In this document: piece after piece, positions 7,545-16,243 of the stretch
Layout of the letters: the number at the start of each line of letters is the position of its first letter
Position numbering within the stretch: the stretch's first letter is position 1
Origin: an uncultured Clostridia bacterium
GTDB taxonomy: Bacteria > Bacillota > Clostridia > Christensenellales > Borkfalkiaceae
Length of the DNA stretch: 64,000 bases
Direction of reading: 5' to 3'
NCBI GenBank assembly: GCA_947626575.1
Contig: CANQSR010000008.1
Coordinates: 24,538-88,537, forward strand
Made by a program: the position numbers and the translations under genes
The notes under the pieces: generated by a model
The model's database searches: none
Seen by the model: the letters and a program-made list of their open reading frames with translations, nothing else
What the model was told of the DNA's origin: nothing

Positions 7545-9079
7545 TGCGTAACAAATTGATTTATATTCTGACGGCAATTGTGCTGTGCCTTGCCTTCGCG
7601 CTCTCCGCCTGCGGGGGAACGGGAGGCAACAAAGAAGATGACGGCGGAACATATTACACCGTAACATTCGATAGCCAAGGCGGGAGCGCGGTGGAAAGCC
7701 AAAGGGTGCTTGCGGGCAATCCCGCTAACGCACCCGCTTCTCCCACGCGGGATACGTTCGACTTTTACGGCTGGTTCCGCTCTGCAAGCGAGGACGCCGC
7801 AAGGTGGGATTTTGCGGCCGACAGGGTCAACGAAAACATCACGTTTTACGCGCATTGGACGCAAAAGGAGCCACCCATGCCCACGGATACGCTCACATTT
7901 ACGCGCAACACGGCGGGAGAAGGTTATCTCGTGACGGGCGATGAGGGACAGGCGGCAAACATCGTCATTCCCGCCGAACATGGCGGCGAACCCGTCGTCG
8001 GCATCGCCGACAGCGCGTTCGCCTATTCGCGGCACACGTCCGATATCCTCTCCGTGACAATTCCCGACAGCGTGACGGAGATCGGCAAGAACGCCTTCCA
8101 CAATCAGGCCGCGCTTGTTACGGTGCTTATCGGTGCAGACAGCAAGCTCGAAAGGATAGGAAACAACGCCTTTTCGGGCAACAGCGCGCTCGAATCCATC
8201 TATCTCCCCGCGGGGCTTACCTCGCTCGGCGACGGCGTTTTCAACAACTGCGGCGCGCTCAACGCCATTACGGTCGCAGAGGGCAACGCGCACTATTCGG
8301 GCGCGGGAAATTGCCTTATCGATCTCGAAACGAACACGCTTCTTCGCGGAAGCAATCATAGCGTCATTCCCGTAGCGGTGCAAACGATCGGCGAGGCGGC
8401 CTTCCGCAGGGCGCAGATGACGGCGCTCACCGTTCCGAAGTCCGTCACCTCCATAGAAAAATACGCCATTTCCGACAGCGCGATCGCGAAGATATTCTAT
8501 GAGGGGACTTCCGATGAATGGGATGCGCTCATGGCGTCGTCGTCTGCCTATTGGAATATGGGCAACAAGGACGTGGAGATCGTTTGCTCGGATACGGCAA
8601 CAGACAATATTCTGATCGCGTACTTCTCCTGCACGGGTACCACCAAGGGCGTCGCCGAGAAGATCGCAAGCGTCACGGGCGGCGACCTCTACCGCATCGA
8701 ACCCGCCGTTCCCTACACGGCCGCCGATCTGGAATACAGCAACAGCAGCTCGCGCGCGACTTCGGAACAGCGTACGCCGTCTGCCCGCCCCGCGATCAGC
8801 GGAAGCGTGGAGGATATGGCAAGGTATAGCGTCGTATTCCTCGGCTATCCCATCTGGTGGGGCGAAGCGCCCAAGATCATGTACACCTTCCTCGAAACTT
8901 ACGATTTTTCGGGCAAGACGATCGTTCCCTTCTGCACGTCCGGTTCCAGCCAAATCGGAAACAGCGCCGTGAACCTGAAAAAGTCCGCAAGCGGCGCAAC
9001 TTGGTTAGGCGGACAGCGCTTTGCGGCTTCGGTCACCGCGGAACAGCTTGAAAGCTGGGTAGGCGGGCTGGGCATCTGA
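7544..9079 (+). CDS. Lipoprotein with InlB-type repeat, LRR and flavodoxin domain
   Basis: 511 residues. A lipoprotein signal (residues 1-22) ends in the lipobox LSAC with Cys23. A Gly/Asp-rich linker is followed by an InlB B-repeat-like domain (about 36-107, VTFDSQGGSAVESQRVLAG then FYGWF and FYAHWTQK). A BspA-type leucine-rich repeat region (about 120-310) contains units such as IPDSVTEIGKNAFHN and LPAGLTSLGDGVFNN. The C-terminus (about 355-511) is a complete flavodoxin domain with FSCTGTTKG, PIWWGEAP and FCTSGSSQIG. It overlaps the amidohydrolase stop by 1 nt (a GTG at 7541 is an alternative start) and is the last gene of the operon. By signal it should sit on the outer face of the membrane, an unusual site for a flavodoxin. 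Confidence 0.88.
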   Translation: MRNKLIYILTAIVLCLAFALSACGGTGGNKEDDGGTYYTVTFDSQGGSAVESQRVLAGNPANAPASPTRDTFDFYGWFRSASEDAARWDFAADRVNENITFYAHWTQKEPPMPTDTLTFTRNTAGEGYLVTGDEGQAANIVIPAEHGGEPVVGIADSAFAYSRHTSDILSVTIPDSVTEIGKNAFHNQAALVTVLIGADSKLERIGNNAFSGNSALESIYLPAGLTSLGDGVFNNCGALNAITVAEGNAHYSGAGNCLIDLETNTLLRGSNHSVIPVAVQTIGEAAFRRAQMTALTVPKSVTSIEKYAISDSAIAKIFYEGTSDEWDALMASSSAYWNMGNKDVEIVCSDTATDNILIAYFSCTGTTKGVAEKIASVTGGDLYRIEPAVPYTAADLEYSNSSSRATSEQRTPSARPAISGSVEDMARYSVVFLGYPIWWGEAPKIMYTFLETYDFSGKTIVPFCTSGSSQIGNSAVNLKKSASGATWLGGQRFAASVTAEQLESWVGGLGI

Positions 9080-9119
9080 ACAAATTTTGCGCGCGGCAGG
9101 GGCAGATATCGTCAAGTTC

Positions 9120-9148
9120 TTGACAGCGGTTGCGGGAAGTGATATAAT
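9120..9148 (+). promoter_or_regulatory. Consensus sigma-A promoter of the mscS-like gene
   Basis: TTGACA (9120-9125), 17 nt, TATAAT (9143-9148), 22 nt before the ATG, with AGGAGG in between. Confidence 0.9.
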
Positions 9149-9170
9149 CGGGGGCAAAAGGAGGCAGGTT

Positions 9171-10115
9171 ATGCAAGAAACTGCGAAAAAAGGGAAGGGA
9201 CTGACTTATACCGGGTTTGTTTTGCTCATCGTCTTTGCCGTCGTCACCATTCTGAGCTTTGTATTTTATAACAAGATCTATGACCAGACCAGCGGCTGGT
9301 TCGTGCAGTCTGAGGAGAACGGCGCGCTGGTCAACTTCATCTACTCCATCATTCCCGATATCATCGGGACCATGCAGGTGCTGTTCGTCACTTTGCTCGT
9401 CCTCTACATCGCGTGCGCCGTCATCAACAAGGTGTTCCGCAACACGCCGAGAAGGATCACCATCGGCAAGCTCGCGAGCAGCATCGTCAAGGTCGTCGTG
9501 TGGGCCGCATGCGTCATCGCCGTCCTCGCCGTGTGGGGCTTCAACGTCGGCGCGCTCATCGCAAGCGCGGGCATCCTCACGCTCATCATAGGCCTCGGTA
9601 TGCAGAGCCTCATCGCCGACGTCGTCGCGGGCGTCTTTCTCGTGTGCGACGGGACGTTGCAGGTGGGGGACATCGTCACCATCGACGGCTGGCGCGGCAC
9701 CGTGCAGGAGATCGGCATCCGCAATACCAAACTCATCAACGCGAGCGGGGATATCCGCGTCGCCAACAACAGCACCATCAAAGTGTTCGTCAACCAGAGC
9801 CGCGAGATCTCGCTCGCGACCGTCGTCGTGGGGATCGCCTATGATTCCGACCTCCCCAAGGTGGAAGAGATCATCAAGAGCAACCTCGGCGCGCTCAAAG
9901 AGAAACTTCCGCTCGTCGCGGACGGGCCGTACTATCTCGGCGTGGACAAGCTCAATTCGTCGTCGATCGACCTGCTCTTTTCCGCCCACTGCAAGGAGGG
10001 AGATTTCTTTCAGGTACAGCGCGATCTGAACCGTGAGATCCGCATCCTCTTTGCGGAGAACGATATCTCCATCCCCTTCCCGCAGGTGGACGTCCACATG
10101 CCCGAAGCCAAGTAA
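9171..10115 (+). CDS. MscS-family small-conductance mechanosensitive channel
   Basis: 314 residues. There are three membrane helices (about 12-30, 60-82 and a long segment 100-150), the last being the glycine/alanine-rich pore helix ending in [17 protein letters not shown]. The cytoplasmic beta domain follows ([21 protein letters not shown], residues 165-185) and then the alpha/beta domain. This is the common MscS layout and length; the channel opens under membrane tension to release osmolytes. Start ATG 9171 has AGGAGG 6 nt upstream; the open frame begins at 9087, but that portion covers the promoter. It is monocistronic between its own promoter and terminator. Confidence 0.93.
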   Translation: MQETAKKGKGLTYTGFVLLIVFAVVTILSFVFYNKIYDQTSGWFVQSEENGALVNFIYSIIPDIIGTMQVLFVTLLVLYIACAVINKVFRNTPRRITIGKLASSIVKVVVWAACVIAVLAVWGFNVGALIASAGILTLIIGLGMQSLIADVVAGVFLVCDGTLQVGDIVTIDGWRGTVQEIGIRNTKLINASGDIRVANNSTIKVFVNQSREISLATVVVGIAYDSDLPKVEEIIKSNLGALKEKLPLVADGPYYLGVDKLNSSSIDLLFSAHCKEGDFFQVQRDLNREIRILFAENDISIPFPQVDVHMPEAK

Positions 10116-10128
10116 ACAAAAGTTTTCC

Positions 10129-10168
10129 GCCCGCGGCGCATAGAGATGCGCCGCGGGCGTTTTTTCTT
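10129..10168 (+). terminator. Terminator of the mscS-like gene
   Basis: A perfect 13-bp GC-rich stem (10129-10141 with 10146-10158) has loop AGAG, followed by GTTTTTTCTTT. Confidence 0.95.
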
Positions 10169-10199
10169 TGCAAAGGGCGGGAAATTTTCCGCCCCCCGC

Positions 10200-10228
10200 T
10201 TGAAATTTTCCATGGAATATCTTATAAT
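10200..10228 (+). promoter_or_regulatory. Sigma-A promoter of the arabinose operon
   Basis: TTGAAA (10200-10205), 17 nt, TATAAT (10223-10228). The 45-nt leader ends in GGGAGGGAG before the kinase ATG. No obvious AraR or CcpA site was recognised. Confidence 0.85.
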
Positions 10229-10273
10229 GTATCCGATATATGCCCGCATCGCGTTTGCGGGCGGGAGGGAGAT

Positions 10274-11863
10274 ATGCAGAAAGGCACACTGCCCGCTTTG
10301 GAACATGCCGCGCTCGGCATCGAACTCGGTTCCACGCGCATCAAGGCCGTCCTCACGGACGCCGCGAATGACCCCGTCGCTTCGGGGAGTTACGATTGGG
10401 AAAACCGCCACGAGGGCAACATCTGGACTTACACCCTCGACGATATCCGCGAAGGGTTGCAGGGCGCTTACAGGGACCTCGCGCGCGACGTCAAGGAGAA
10501 GTACGGCGTCACGCTGACCTCCGTCGGCGCCATCGGGATCTCAGCCATGATGCACGGCTACATGGTCTTTGACAGGCAGGGGAGGCTCCTCGTTCCCTTC
10601 CGCACATGGCGCAACAACACGGCGGCCGCGGCGGCGGACCGCCTCACCCAAGTTTTCGGCTATCACATCCCCGCGCGCTGGTCGGTGGCGCATCTCTATC
10701 AGGCCATCTCGGACGGCGAGCCGCACGTCAGGGACATCGCGTTCCAGACGACGCTTGCGGGGTACGTCCATTGGATGCTGACGGGAAGAAAGGCCGTGGG
10801 CATCGGCGAGGCTTCGGGCATGTTCCCCGTCGACCCCGCCACAAAGCAATACGACGCCCGTATGCTCGCCCTCTTCAACGGCCTCATCGCGGACAAAGTT
10901 CCCTTCCAAGCGGAGGACGTTTTGCCTGAGATCCTTCCCGCGGGAGAGGAGGCGGGGCGGCTCACGCCCGCGGGCGCAAAGTTCCTCGACCCGACGGGAA
11001 ATTTGCAGGCGGGGATCCCGCTCTGCCCGCCCGAAGGGGACGCGGGTACGGGCATGGTAGCCACCAATTCCGTCAGAAGGCGCACGGGCAACGTCTCTGC
11101 GGGGACTTCCGTCTTTGCCATGATCGTCCTCGAACGCGAGCTTTCGAAGCCCTATCCCGAAATCGACCTCGTCACGACGCCCGCGGGCGACCTCGTCGGC
11201 ATGGTGCATTGCAACAACTGCACGTCCGACCTCAACGCATGGGTGGAGCTGTTCGGCGAATTTGCAAAATTGCTCGGCGCGGACGTTCCCAAGGCGGGGC
11301 TATACGACCTGCTTTACAAGGCCTCCGAAGCGGGCGACAAGGACTGCGGGGGACTTCTCTCCTACAACTATGTCTCCAATGAAAATATCACGGCGGTGGA
11401 ACACGGCAGGCCGCTCTTCGTGCGCAAGGCGGATAACAACTTCACCCTCGCGAACTTCATGCGGTGCCACCTCTATTCGGCGTTCGGCGCGCTCAAAACG
11501 GGGTGCGATATCATGTTCGGCGCGGAGGGCGTCAAGGTGGACCGCATCACGGGCCACGGCGGCATCTTCAAGACGGAGCGCGTCGCCCAGAGCTACCTCG
11601 CCGCCGCGCTCGGCGCACCCGTCACCGTCATGCAGACGGCGGGCGAAGGCGGGGCGTGGGGGATGGCGGTCCTCGCAAATTACATGCTCGGCAAACGGAG
11701 GGGCGAGCGCCTCGAAACCTACCTCGAAGAGCGCGTGTTCAAGGGGAAGGAGGGGGTCACGCTCGCGCCCGATCCCGCCGACGTCAAAGGTTTCACGCAA
11801 TTTGCACAGCGATATGCGGAGGGACTTCCCATCGTAAGGGAAGCCGTCCGTTCGATGAAATAA
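10274..11863 (+). CDS. FGGY-family sugar kinase, probable L-ribulokinase
   Basis: 529 residues of the FGGY kinase fold. [17 protein letters not shown] (residues 13-29) is the first ATP/phosphate loop, [16 protein letters not shown] the substrate-side segment, [11 protein letters not shown] the second phosphate loop and GHGGIFKT / [13 protein letters not shown] the C-terminal FGGY signature region. It differs from classical AraB and looks closer to xylulokinase-like members, but it is directly followed by araD and araA and is the only kinase in the operon. The likely reaction is ATP-dependent phosphorylation of L-ribulose to L-ribulose 5-phosphate. The function is inferred from context; xylulose or another ketose cannot be excluded. 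Confidence 0.85.
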   Translation: MQKGTLPALEHAALGIELGSTRIKAVLTDAANDPVASGSYDWENRHEGNIWTYTLDDIREGLQGAYRDLARDVKEKYGVTLTSVGAIGISAMMHGYMVFDRQGRLLVPFRTWRNNTAAAAADRLTQVFGYHIPARWSVAHLYQAISDGEPHVRDIAFQTTLAGYVHWMLTGRKAVGIGEASGMFPVDPATKQYDARMLALFNGLIADKVPFQAEDVLPEILPAGEEAGRLTPAGAKFLDPTGNLQAGIPLCPPEGDAGTGMVATNSVRRRTGNVSAGTSVFAMIVLERELSKPYPEIDLVTTPAGDLVGMVHCNNCTSDLNAWVELFGEFAKLLGADVPKAGLYDLLYKASEAGDKDCGGLLSYNYVSNENITAVEHGRPLFVRKADNNFTLANFMRCHLYSAFGALKTGCDIMFGAEGVKVDRITGHGGIFKTERVAQSYLAAALGAPVTVMQTAGEGGAWGMAVLANYMLGKRRGERLETYLEERVFKGKEGVTLAPDPADVKGFTQFAQRYAEGLPIVREAVRSMK

Positions 11864-11882
11864 ATCGGCAAAGGGGAGAATG

Positions 11883-12578
11883 ATGTTAGAAGAACTGAAA
11901 GAAAGCGTATGGAAGGCCAATCTCGGCCTCGTCAAGCACCGCCTCGTCTTATTTACATGGGGCAACGTTTCGGGGATCGACCGCGCGCGGGGGCTGATCG
12001 TCATCAAGCCCTCCGGGGTCTCCTATGAGGAAATGAAGGCGGAGGATATGGTCGTCGTCGATCTGGGCGGCAAGGTGGTCGAGGGAGATTTGCGCCCCTC
12101 TTCGGATACGCCCACGCACATCGAACTCTACAAGGCGTTCCCCGCATTGGGCGGCGTGACGCACACCCATTCGACGTATGCGACGGCGTGGGCGCAGGCG
12201 GGGCGGGATATCCCGTTTTACGGCACCACGCATGCCGACTACTTTTACGGCGACATCCCCTGTGCGCGCGCGCTGACGCGGGAGGAGATCGAGGGGGCGT
12301 ATGAAAAGAATACGGGGCTGGTCATTGCCGAGCGCTTCCAAAGGGAGGGGGCCGACCCCCTCGAAGTTCCGGGCGTACTCGTCAAGAGCCACGGCGTATT
12401 TGCCTTCGGGAAGGATGCGGCCGCCTCCGTCTATCACGCGGCGGTCATTGAGGAAGTGGCCAAAATGGCCTATCTCACAGAACAGCTCGACCCCCAAGTC
12501 CCGCGGGCCGACCGCTTCCTGTTGCAGAAGCACTACATGCGCAAGCACGGGAAAAACGCCTATTACGGGCAAAAATGA
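11883..12578 (+). CDS. araD: L-ribulose-5-phosphate 4-epimerase
   Basis: 231 residues, a class II aldolase/epimerase. The metal histidines are in [15 protein letters not shown] and THADYFYGD, and [13 protein letters not shown] carries the conserved third histidine. TWGNVSGID and [10 protein letters not shown] are the phosphate and substrate loops of AraD. The enzyme converts L-ribulose 5-phosphate to D-xylulose 5-phosphate, feeding the pentose phosphate pathway. Two consecutive ATGs exist (11880 and 11883). The AAGGGGAG Shine-Dalgarno is better spaced to the second, which I use. It is co-transcribed with the kinase and araA. Confidence 0.95.
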   Translation: MLEELKESVWKANLGLVKHRLVLFTWGNVSGIDRARGLIVIKPSGVSYEEMKAEDMVVVDLGGKVVEGDLRPSSDTPTHIELYKAFPALGGVTHTHSTYATAWAQAGRDIPFYGTTHADYFYGDIPCARALTREEIEGAYEKNTGLVIAERFQREGADPLEVPGVLVKSHGVFAFGKDAAASVYHAAVIEEVAKMAYLTEQLDPQVPRADRFLLQKHYMRKHGKNAYYGQK

Positions 12579-12626
12579 AACCTGCCGCCGAAGGGGCGGA
12601 AAAAATATCATGAAAGGAGAAGGAAG

Positions 12627-14087
12627 ATGAAAGAAAAAGTGATCTATTGGCTCACGGGTTCACAGACGCTCTATGGGGAGGACGTCCTCGAACACGTCGC
12701 GCAGCATTCCAAAGAGATGGCGATGTATGTCAACCGCTATCTGCCCGTCACGGTGCGGTTTCTCACCGTTTGCAAGAGTTCCGAAGAAGTGGTCGCCGCC
12801 GTCAAGCGGGTCAATGCGGATGAGAACTGCATCGGCATCATCACGTGGTGCCATACCTTCTCTCCCGCCAAGATGTGGATAAAGGGTCTCTCCATGCTGC
12901 AAAAGCCCATGTGCCACTTTGCAACGCAATACAACGAGGAACTTCCCTATGATACCATCGACATGGATTTCATGAACGAAAACCAATCGGCGCACGGCGA
13001 CAGGGAATTCGGCTACATCGTCTCGCGGCTCCGCATGGACAATAAAGTCATCGTGGGGTATTATAAGGACGCCGCGACGCTCAAAGAACTCGCATCGTGG
13101 TGCCGCTCCGCCGCGGGGTATGCCTTCTCGCGCGGGGTCAAAGTGGCGCGCTTTTCGGATAACATGCGCGACGTCGCCGTCACCGAGGGCGATAAGGTGG
13201 AAGCGCACATCGGCCTCGGCTGGCAGGTCGATTATTATCCCATCGGCGACCTCGCCGAGTACATCGGCCAGGTCACCGAGGAGCAGATCGATCGGCTCAT
13301 GGAGGAATACGGGGAGAAATACACCATGGCGACCGACCGCACCGACGTCGTGCGCGAGCAGGCGAAGTATGAGATCGCGATCGACCGCTTCTGCCGTGAA
13401 AAGGGCGGCTATATCGGCATCGTCGATCACTTCGGCACGCTGCACGGCCTCAACCAGCTGCCCGGCCTCGCCATTCAGGATCTGCAATCCAAGGGGTACG
13501 GCTTCGGCGCGGAGGGCGATTGGAAGATCGCCGCGCTCGGCGCAGTCATGCAGTATATGGCGGACCAGAAGGGGACGGGCCTCATGGAGGACTACACTTA
13601 CGACTTGAAAGACGGCTTCTGCCTCGGCGCGCATATGCTGGAAGTCAGCCCGCAGTTCGCGGCGACCAAGCCCGAAATTCAGGTACACCCTCTGAGCATC
13701 GGCGGCAAGGGGGATCCCGCGCGCCTCGTATTCGAGGGCATCGAAGCCCCTGAGGCGATCGCCGTCTCCATGGTGGATATGGGCGACCGCATGCGCCTCA
13801 TCGTGCAGAAGATAGAACTTGTCAAATATCCGCACCCCATGCCCAACCTTCCCGTCGGCGGCCTGATGTGGAAATATCGGCCCAACTTCAAGGACGGCGT
13901 TGCGGCGTGGATCTATGCGGGCGGCGCGCATCACACCGTCGTCTCCTCCGAAGTCACGGCGCAGGAGATGGTGGACCTCGGCAACATGTGGGGCGTGGAA
14001 GTCGTCCTCATCGACGAAAATACCGAGATCAACGAGTTCAAGAAACAGCTCATGTGGGCGGACGCCGTCTGGAAGATGAAAAAATAA
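12627..14087 (+). CDS. araA: L-arabinose isomerase
   Basis: 486 residues, normal for AraA, which converts L-arabinose to L-ribulose with Mn2+. The N-terminus (YWLTGSQTLYGEDVLEHVA) and the segment TWCHTFSPAKMWI are signature AraA sequences. The metal and catalytic residues are in HMLEVSPQFA, IQVHPLSIGGK and GGAHHTVVSS. An AAGGAG precedes the ATG by a normal distance. It completes the three-step arabinose route with the upstream kinase and AraD. A short GC hairpin (12585-12589 with 12595-12599) lies between araD and araA without a T-run, and may tune relative expression. Confidence 0.97.
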   Translation: MKEKVIYWLTGSQTLYGEDVLEHVAQHSKEMAMYVNRYLPVTVRFLTVCKSSEEVVAAVKRVNADENCIGIITWCHTFSPAKMWIKGLSMLQKPMCHFATQYNEELPYDTIDMDFMNENQSAHGDREFGYIVSRLRMDNKVIVGYYKDAATLKELASWCRSAAGYAFSRGVKVARFSDNMRDVAVTEGDKVEAHIGLGWQVDYYPIGDLAEYIGQVTEEQIDRLMEEYGEKYTMATDRTDVVREQAKYEIAIDRFCREKGGYIGIVDHFGTLHGLNQLPGLAIQDLQSKGYGFGAEGDWKIAALGAVMQYMADQKGTGLMEDYTYDLKDGFCLGAHMLEVSPQFAATKPEIQVHPLSIGGKGDPARLVFEGIEAPEAIAVSMVDMGDRMRLIVQKIELVKYPHPMPNLPVGGLMWKYRPNFKDGVAAWIYAGGAHHTVVSSEVTAQEMVDLGNMWGVEVVLIDENTEINEFKKQLMWADAVWKMKK

Positions 14088-14095
14088 GAAGTTTC

Positions 14096-14122
14096 GGGCG
14101 GCGCCCTATGCGGGCGCCGCCC
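14096..14122 (+). other. Intercistronic hairpin between araA and the GH36 gene
   Basis: A perfect 11-bp inverted repeat (14096-14106 with 14112-14122, loop TATGC). It is followed by AAACGGGG, not a T-run, so it is not a standard terminator. It could stabilise the upstream mRNA or pause polymerase. Confidence 0.6.
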
Positions 14123-14138
14123 AAACGGGGTAATTGGG

Positions 14139-16196
14139 ATGTTCTTTCAAAAATATACGTTCGGCGATGCCGAACTCATCTACCGCGAAGTCCCCGTCGA
14201 GGGCCGCGAAGGCGCCACAACGGTGGGCCTTGCCGTCTATCCCAAGAGGATGCGCGCCGCCGCGGAAAAGCTCATGATGGATAGCCTCGTGCAGGCGGCA
14301 TTCACGGGCGACGAGGCCGTCGTCGACTATTCGGAAGGCGTCACCATGCGCAACCATTCATCCACTATTTTGAAATTCGAGGGGCAGACCTCGGACATGG
14401 GTGGCGTGCAGACGATGCTTTCCGACGATGCGGGCAATTTTTACACGCACATTCTTCGTTATGATAAGGAGACGGGCGTGTTTACGTCGCAGGTCGTCTA
14501 CCGCAACCTGACGGAGAAGATCCAGACGTTGGAGCGGCTGGATAGCTTTTCGCTCTCCGGCATCGGGGATGCGCAGACGGGCAACACGGAGGGCTTTTGC
14601 CTGAGCCGCATGACCTCGGCGTGGTCGCGCGAATGCAGGCTGCGAAAAGATACCTTTTCGTCGCTCGGATTGGATATGAGCTGGGCGCGATACGGCGTCA
14701 AGGTTGAGGCGTGGGGCCAAAACGGCAGTATGCCCAACCGCGGGTATTTCCCCTTCGGCGCCATCGAGGGGGCGGGGTATTGCCTCGCCGCCATGCTCGA
14801 AGCGCCCTATTCGTGGCAGCTCGAAGTCTATAAAGAGCGCGAGAGTTGCTCGTTTTCGGGCGGCCTTGCGGACTATGAGCGCGGCCATTGGCGGAAGGAG
14901 ATTTTGCCGGGGGAAACGTTTTCCACCGGCCTTGCATATTTTACCGTACAGCCCGATCTCACGGCGGCGTGCAATGCGCTCGTCGCCTTTCAGGACGGCC
15001 GCCTCGAAGTCCCCGCGTGCGAGGAGACGATGCCCGTCCTCTTCAACGAGTATTGTACGACGTGGGGTTGTCCCTCCGAAGAAAATATCCAAAACATCCT
15101 CTCCGCGCTCGAAGGTCTGCCGATCGGGTATTTTGTGATCGACTGCGGCTGGTTCAAGCCGGAAGGCAAGGGCTGGTGCAACGCCATCGGCGATTGGCAG
15201 GTGAGCGGGCGGCTCTTCCCCGAAGGCCTCGGCCGCGTCGCCCAAACAATCAGGGCGGCGGGAAAACTCCCCGGCATCTGGTTTGAATTTGAGAATGCGG
15301 GGCGGGATAGCGAGGCCTTTTGGAGAGAGGAGCTGCTTCTCAAACGCGACGGCCGCGTGATCACGAGCAAGAACCGCCGCTTTTTGGACCTCCGCCTCGA
15401 AGAGACGGAGGACTATCTTGATGCGCGCATGACGCGTCTTTTGAAGGAGAGCGGCTTCGGCTATATCAAGATCGACTACAACGATACCTATGGCATCGGT
15501 TGCGACAGCGAGGACGGCGCGGCCCCTGCGGAGGGCGGGCGCGAAGTCGCCGAGGCGAGCCTCGGATGGCTGGAAAAGCTGAAAGAGGCCGTCCCCGGCC
15601 TCGTCATCGAGAACTGCTCTTCGGGCGGCAGCAGGATCGAACCCAAGCGCATGAGCATGGTATCCATGTGTTCCTTCTCGGACGCGCACGAGTGCAACGA
15701 GATCCCGCTGGTCGCGGCCAACGTTTCGCGCGTCATCCCCGCGCGGCAATCGCAGATCTGGGCCGTTCTCCGCGAAAACGAGCCTGATAGCCGCACGGTC
15801 TATTCGCTCACGGCGGCCATGATGGGGCGCATCTGCCTTTCGGGCGACGTACTCGGCCTCACGCCCGCAAAGCGCGAACTCATCCGCCGCGGGCTTGCCT
15901 TTTACGGGCAGGTCAAAGAGATCGTAAAATGCGGCAAGATCGTGCGCATCGACAGCACGGTGGAGTATTACCGCGACCCCAAGGGCCGTCAGGTCTATGA
16001 AAAGGCCTACCGCGATAAACTGCTCGTCATCGTGCATTATTTGGAGTGCGAAGAGGAAACGGTCTGCGCCGCGGGCTACCGCCTTCTTGCCGCTTACACC
16101 GATTTGGGGTATACCATGTCCGCGGACGGGCTTCACATTTTCGGAAAACAGTACCACGGCGGGGCGTTTTTGTTGGAAGAGGCGCCAAGGGCTTGA
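14139..16196 (+). CDS. GH36 alpha-galactosidase family glycosidase
   Basis: 685 residues, no signal peptide, so intracellular. An N-terminal beta-sandwich domain (1-290) is followed by the TIM barrel. GYFVIDCGWF opens the barrel, YIKIDYN carries the nucleophile Asp446, and CSFSDAHE carries the acid/base Asp515; ENCSSGGSR is the conserved strand before it. This is the clan-D retaining alpha-galactosidase pattern. Standing after araA it could also cleave beta-L-arabinopyranosides, which are stereochemically like alpha-galactosides; the sequence alone does not decide. It starts 51 nt after araA, past a hairpin, with a weak ribosome site (GGGG), and the promoter of the next gene overlaps its end. 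Confidence 0.88.
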   Translation: MFFQKYTFGDAELIYREVPVEGREGATTVGLAVYPKRMRAAAEKLMMDSLVQAAFTGDEAVVDYSEGVTMRNHSSTILKFEGQTSDMGGVQTMLSDDAGNFYTHILRYDKETGVFTSQVVYRNLTEKIQTLERLDSFSLSGIGDAQTGNTEGFCLSRMTSAWSRECRLRKDTFSSLGLDMSWARYGVKVEAWGQNGSMPNRGYFPFGAIEGAGYCLAAMLEAPYSWQLEVYKERESCSFSGGLADYERGHWRKEILPGETFSTGLAYFTVQPDLTAACNALVAFQDGRLEVPACEETMPVLFNEYCTTWGCPSEENIQNILSALEGLPIGYFVIDCGWFKPEGKGWCNAIGDWQVSGRLFPEGLGRVAQTIRAAGKLPGIWFEFENAGRDSEAFWREELLLKRDGRVITSKNRRFLDLRLEETEDYLDARMTRLLKESGFGYIKIDYNDTYGIGCDSEDGAAPAEGGREVAEASLGWLEKLKEAVPGLVIENCSSGGSRIEPKRMSMVSMCSFSDAHECNEIPLVAANVSRVIPARQSQIWAVLRENEPDSRTVYSLTAAMMGRICLSGDVLGLTPAKRELIRRGLAFYGQVKEIVKCGKIVRIDSTVEYYRDPKGRQVYEKAYRDKLLVIVHYLECEEETVCAAGYRLLAAYTDLGYTMSADGLHIFGKQYHGGAFLLEEAPRA

Positions 16197-16221
16197 CTTT
16201 TGCGCGCGCCGCATATATAAT
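16193..16221 (+). promoter_or_regulatory. Sigma-A promoter of the UDP-sugar pyrophosphorylase gene
   Basis: TTGACT (16193-16198), 17 nt, TATAAT (16216-16221). The -35 overlaps the stop codon of the GH36 gene (16194-16196), so the downstream unit can be transcribed independently of the arabinose operon. Confidence 0.85.
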
Positions 16222-16243
16222 GGGGAAAAGCGAGAGGGAAACT

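Noticed and set aside
14096..14122. Terminator between araA and the GH36 gene
   Set aside because: The 11-bp stem is perfect, but AAACGGGG follows instead of T residues on either strand, so I list it only as a hairpin.
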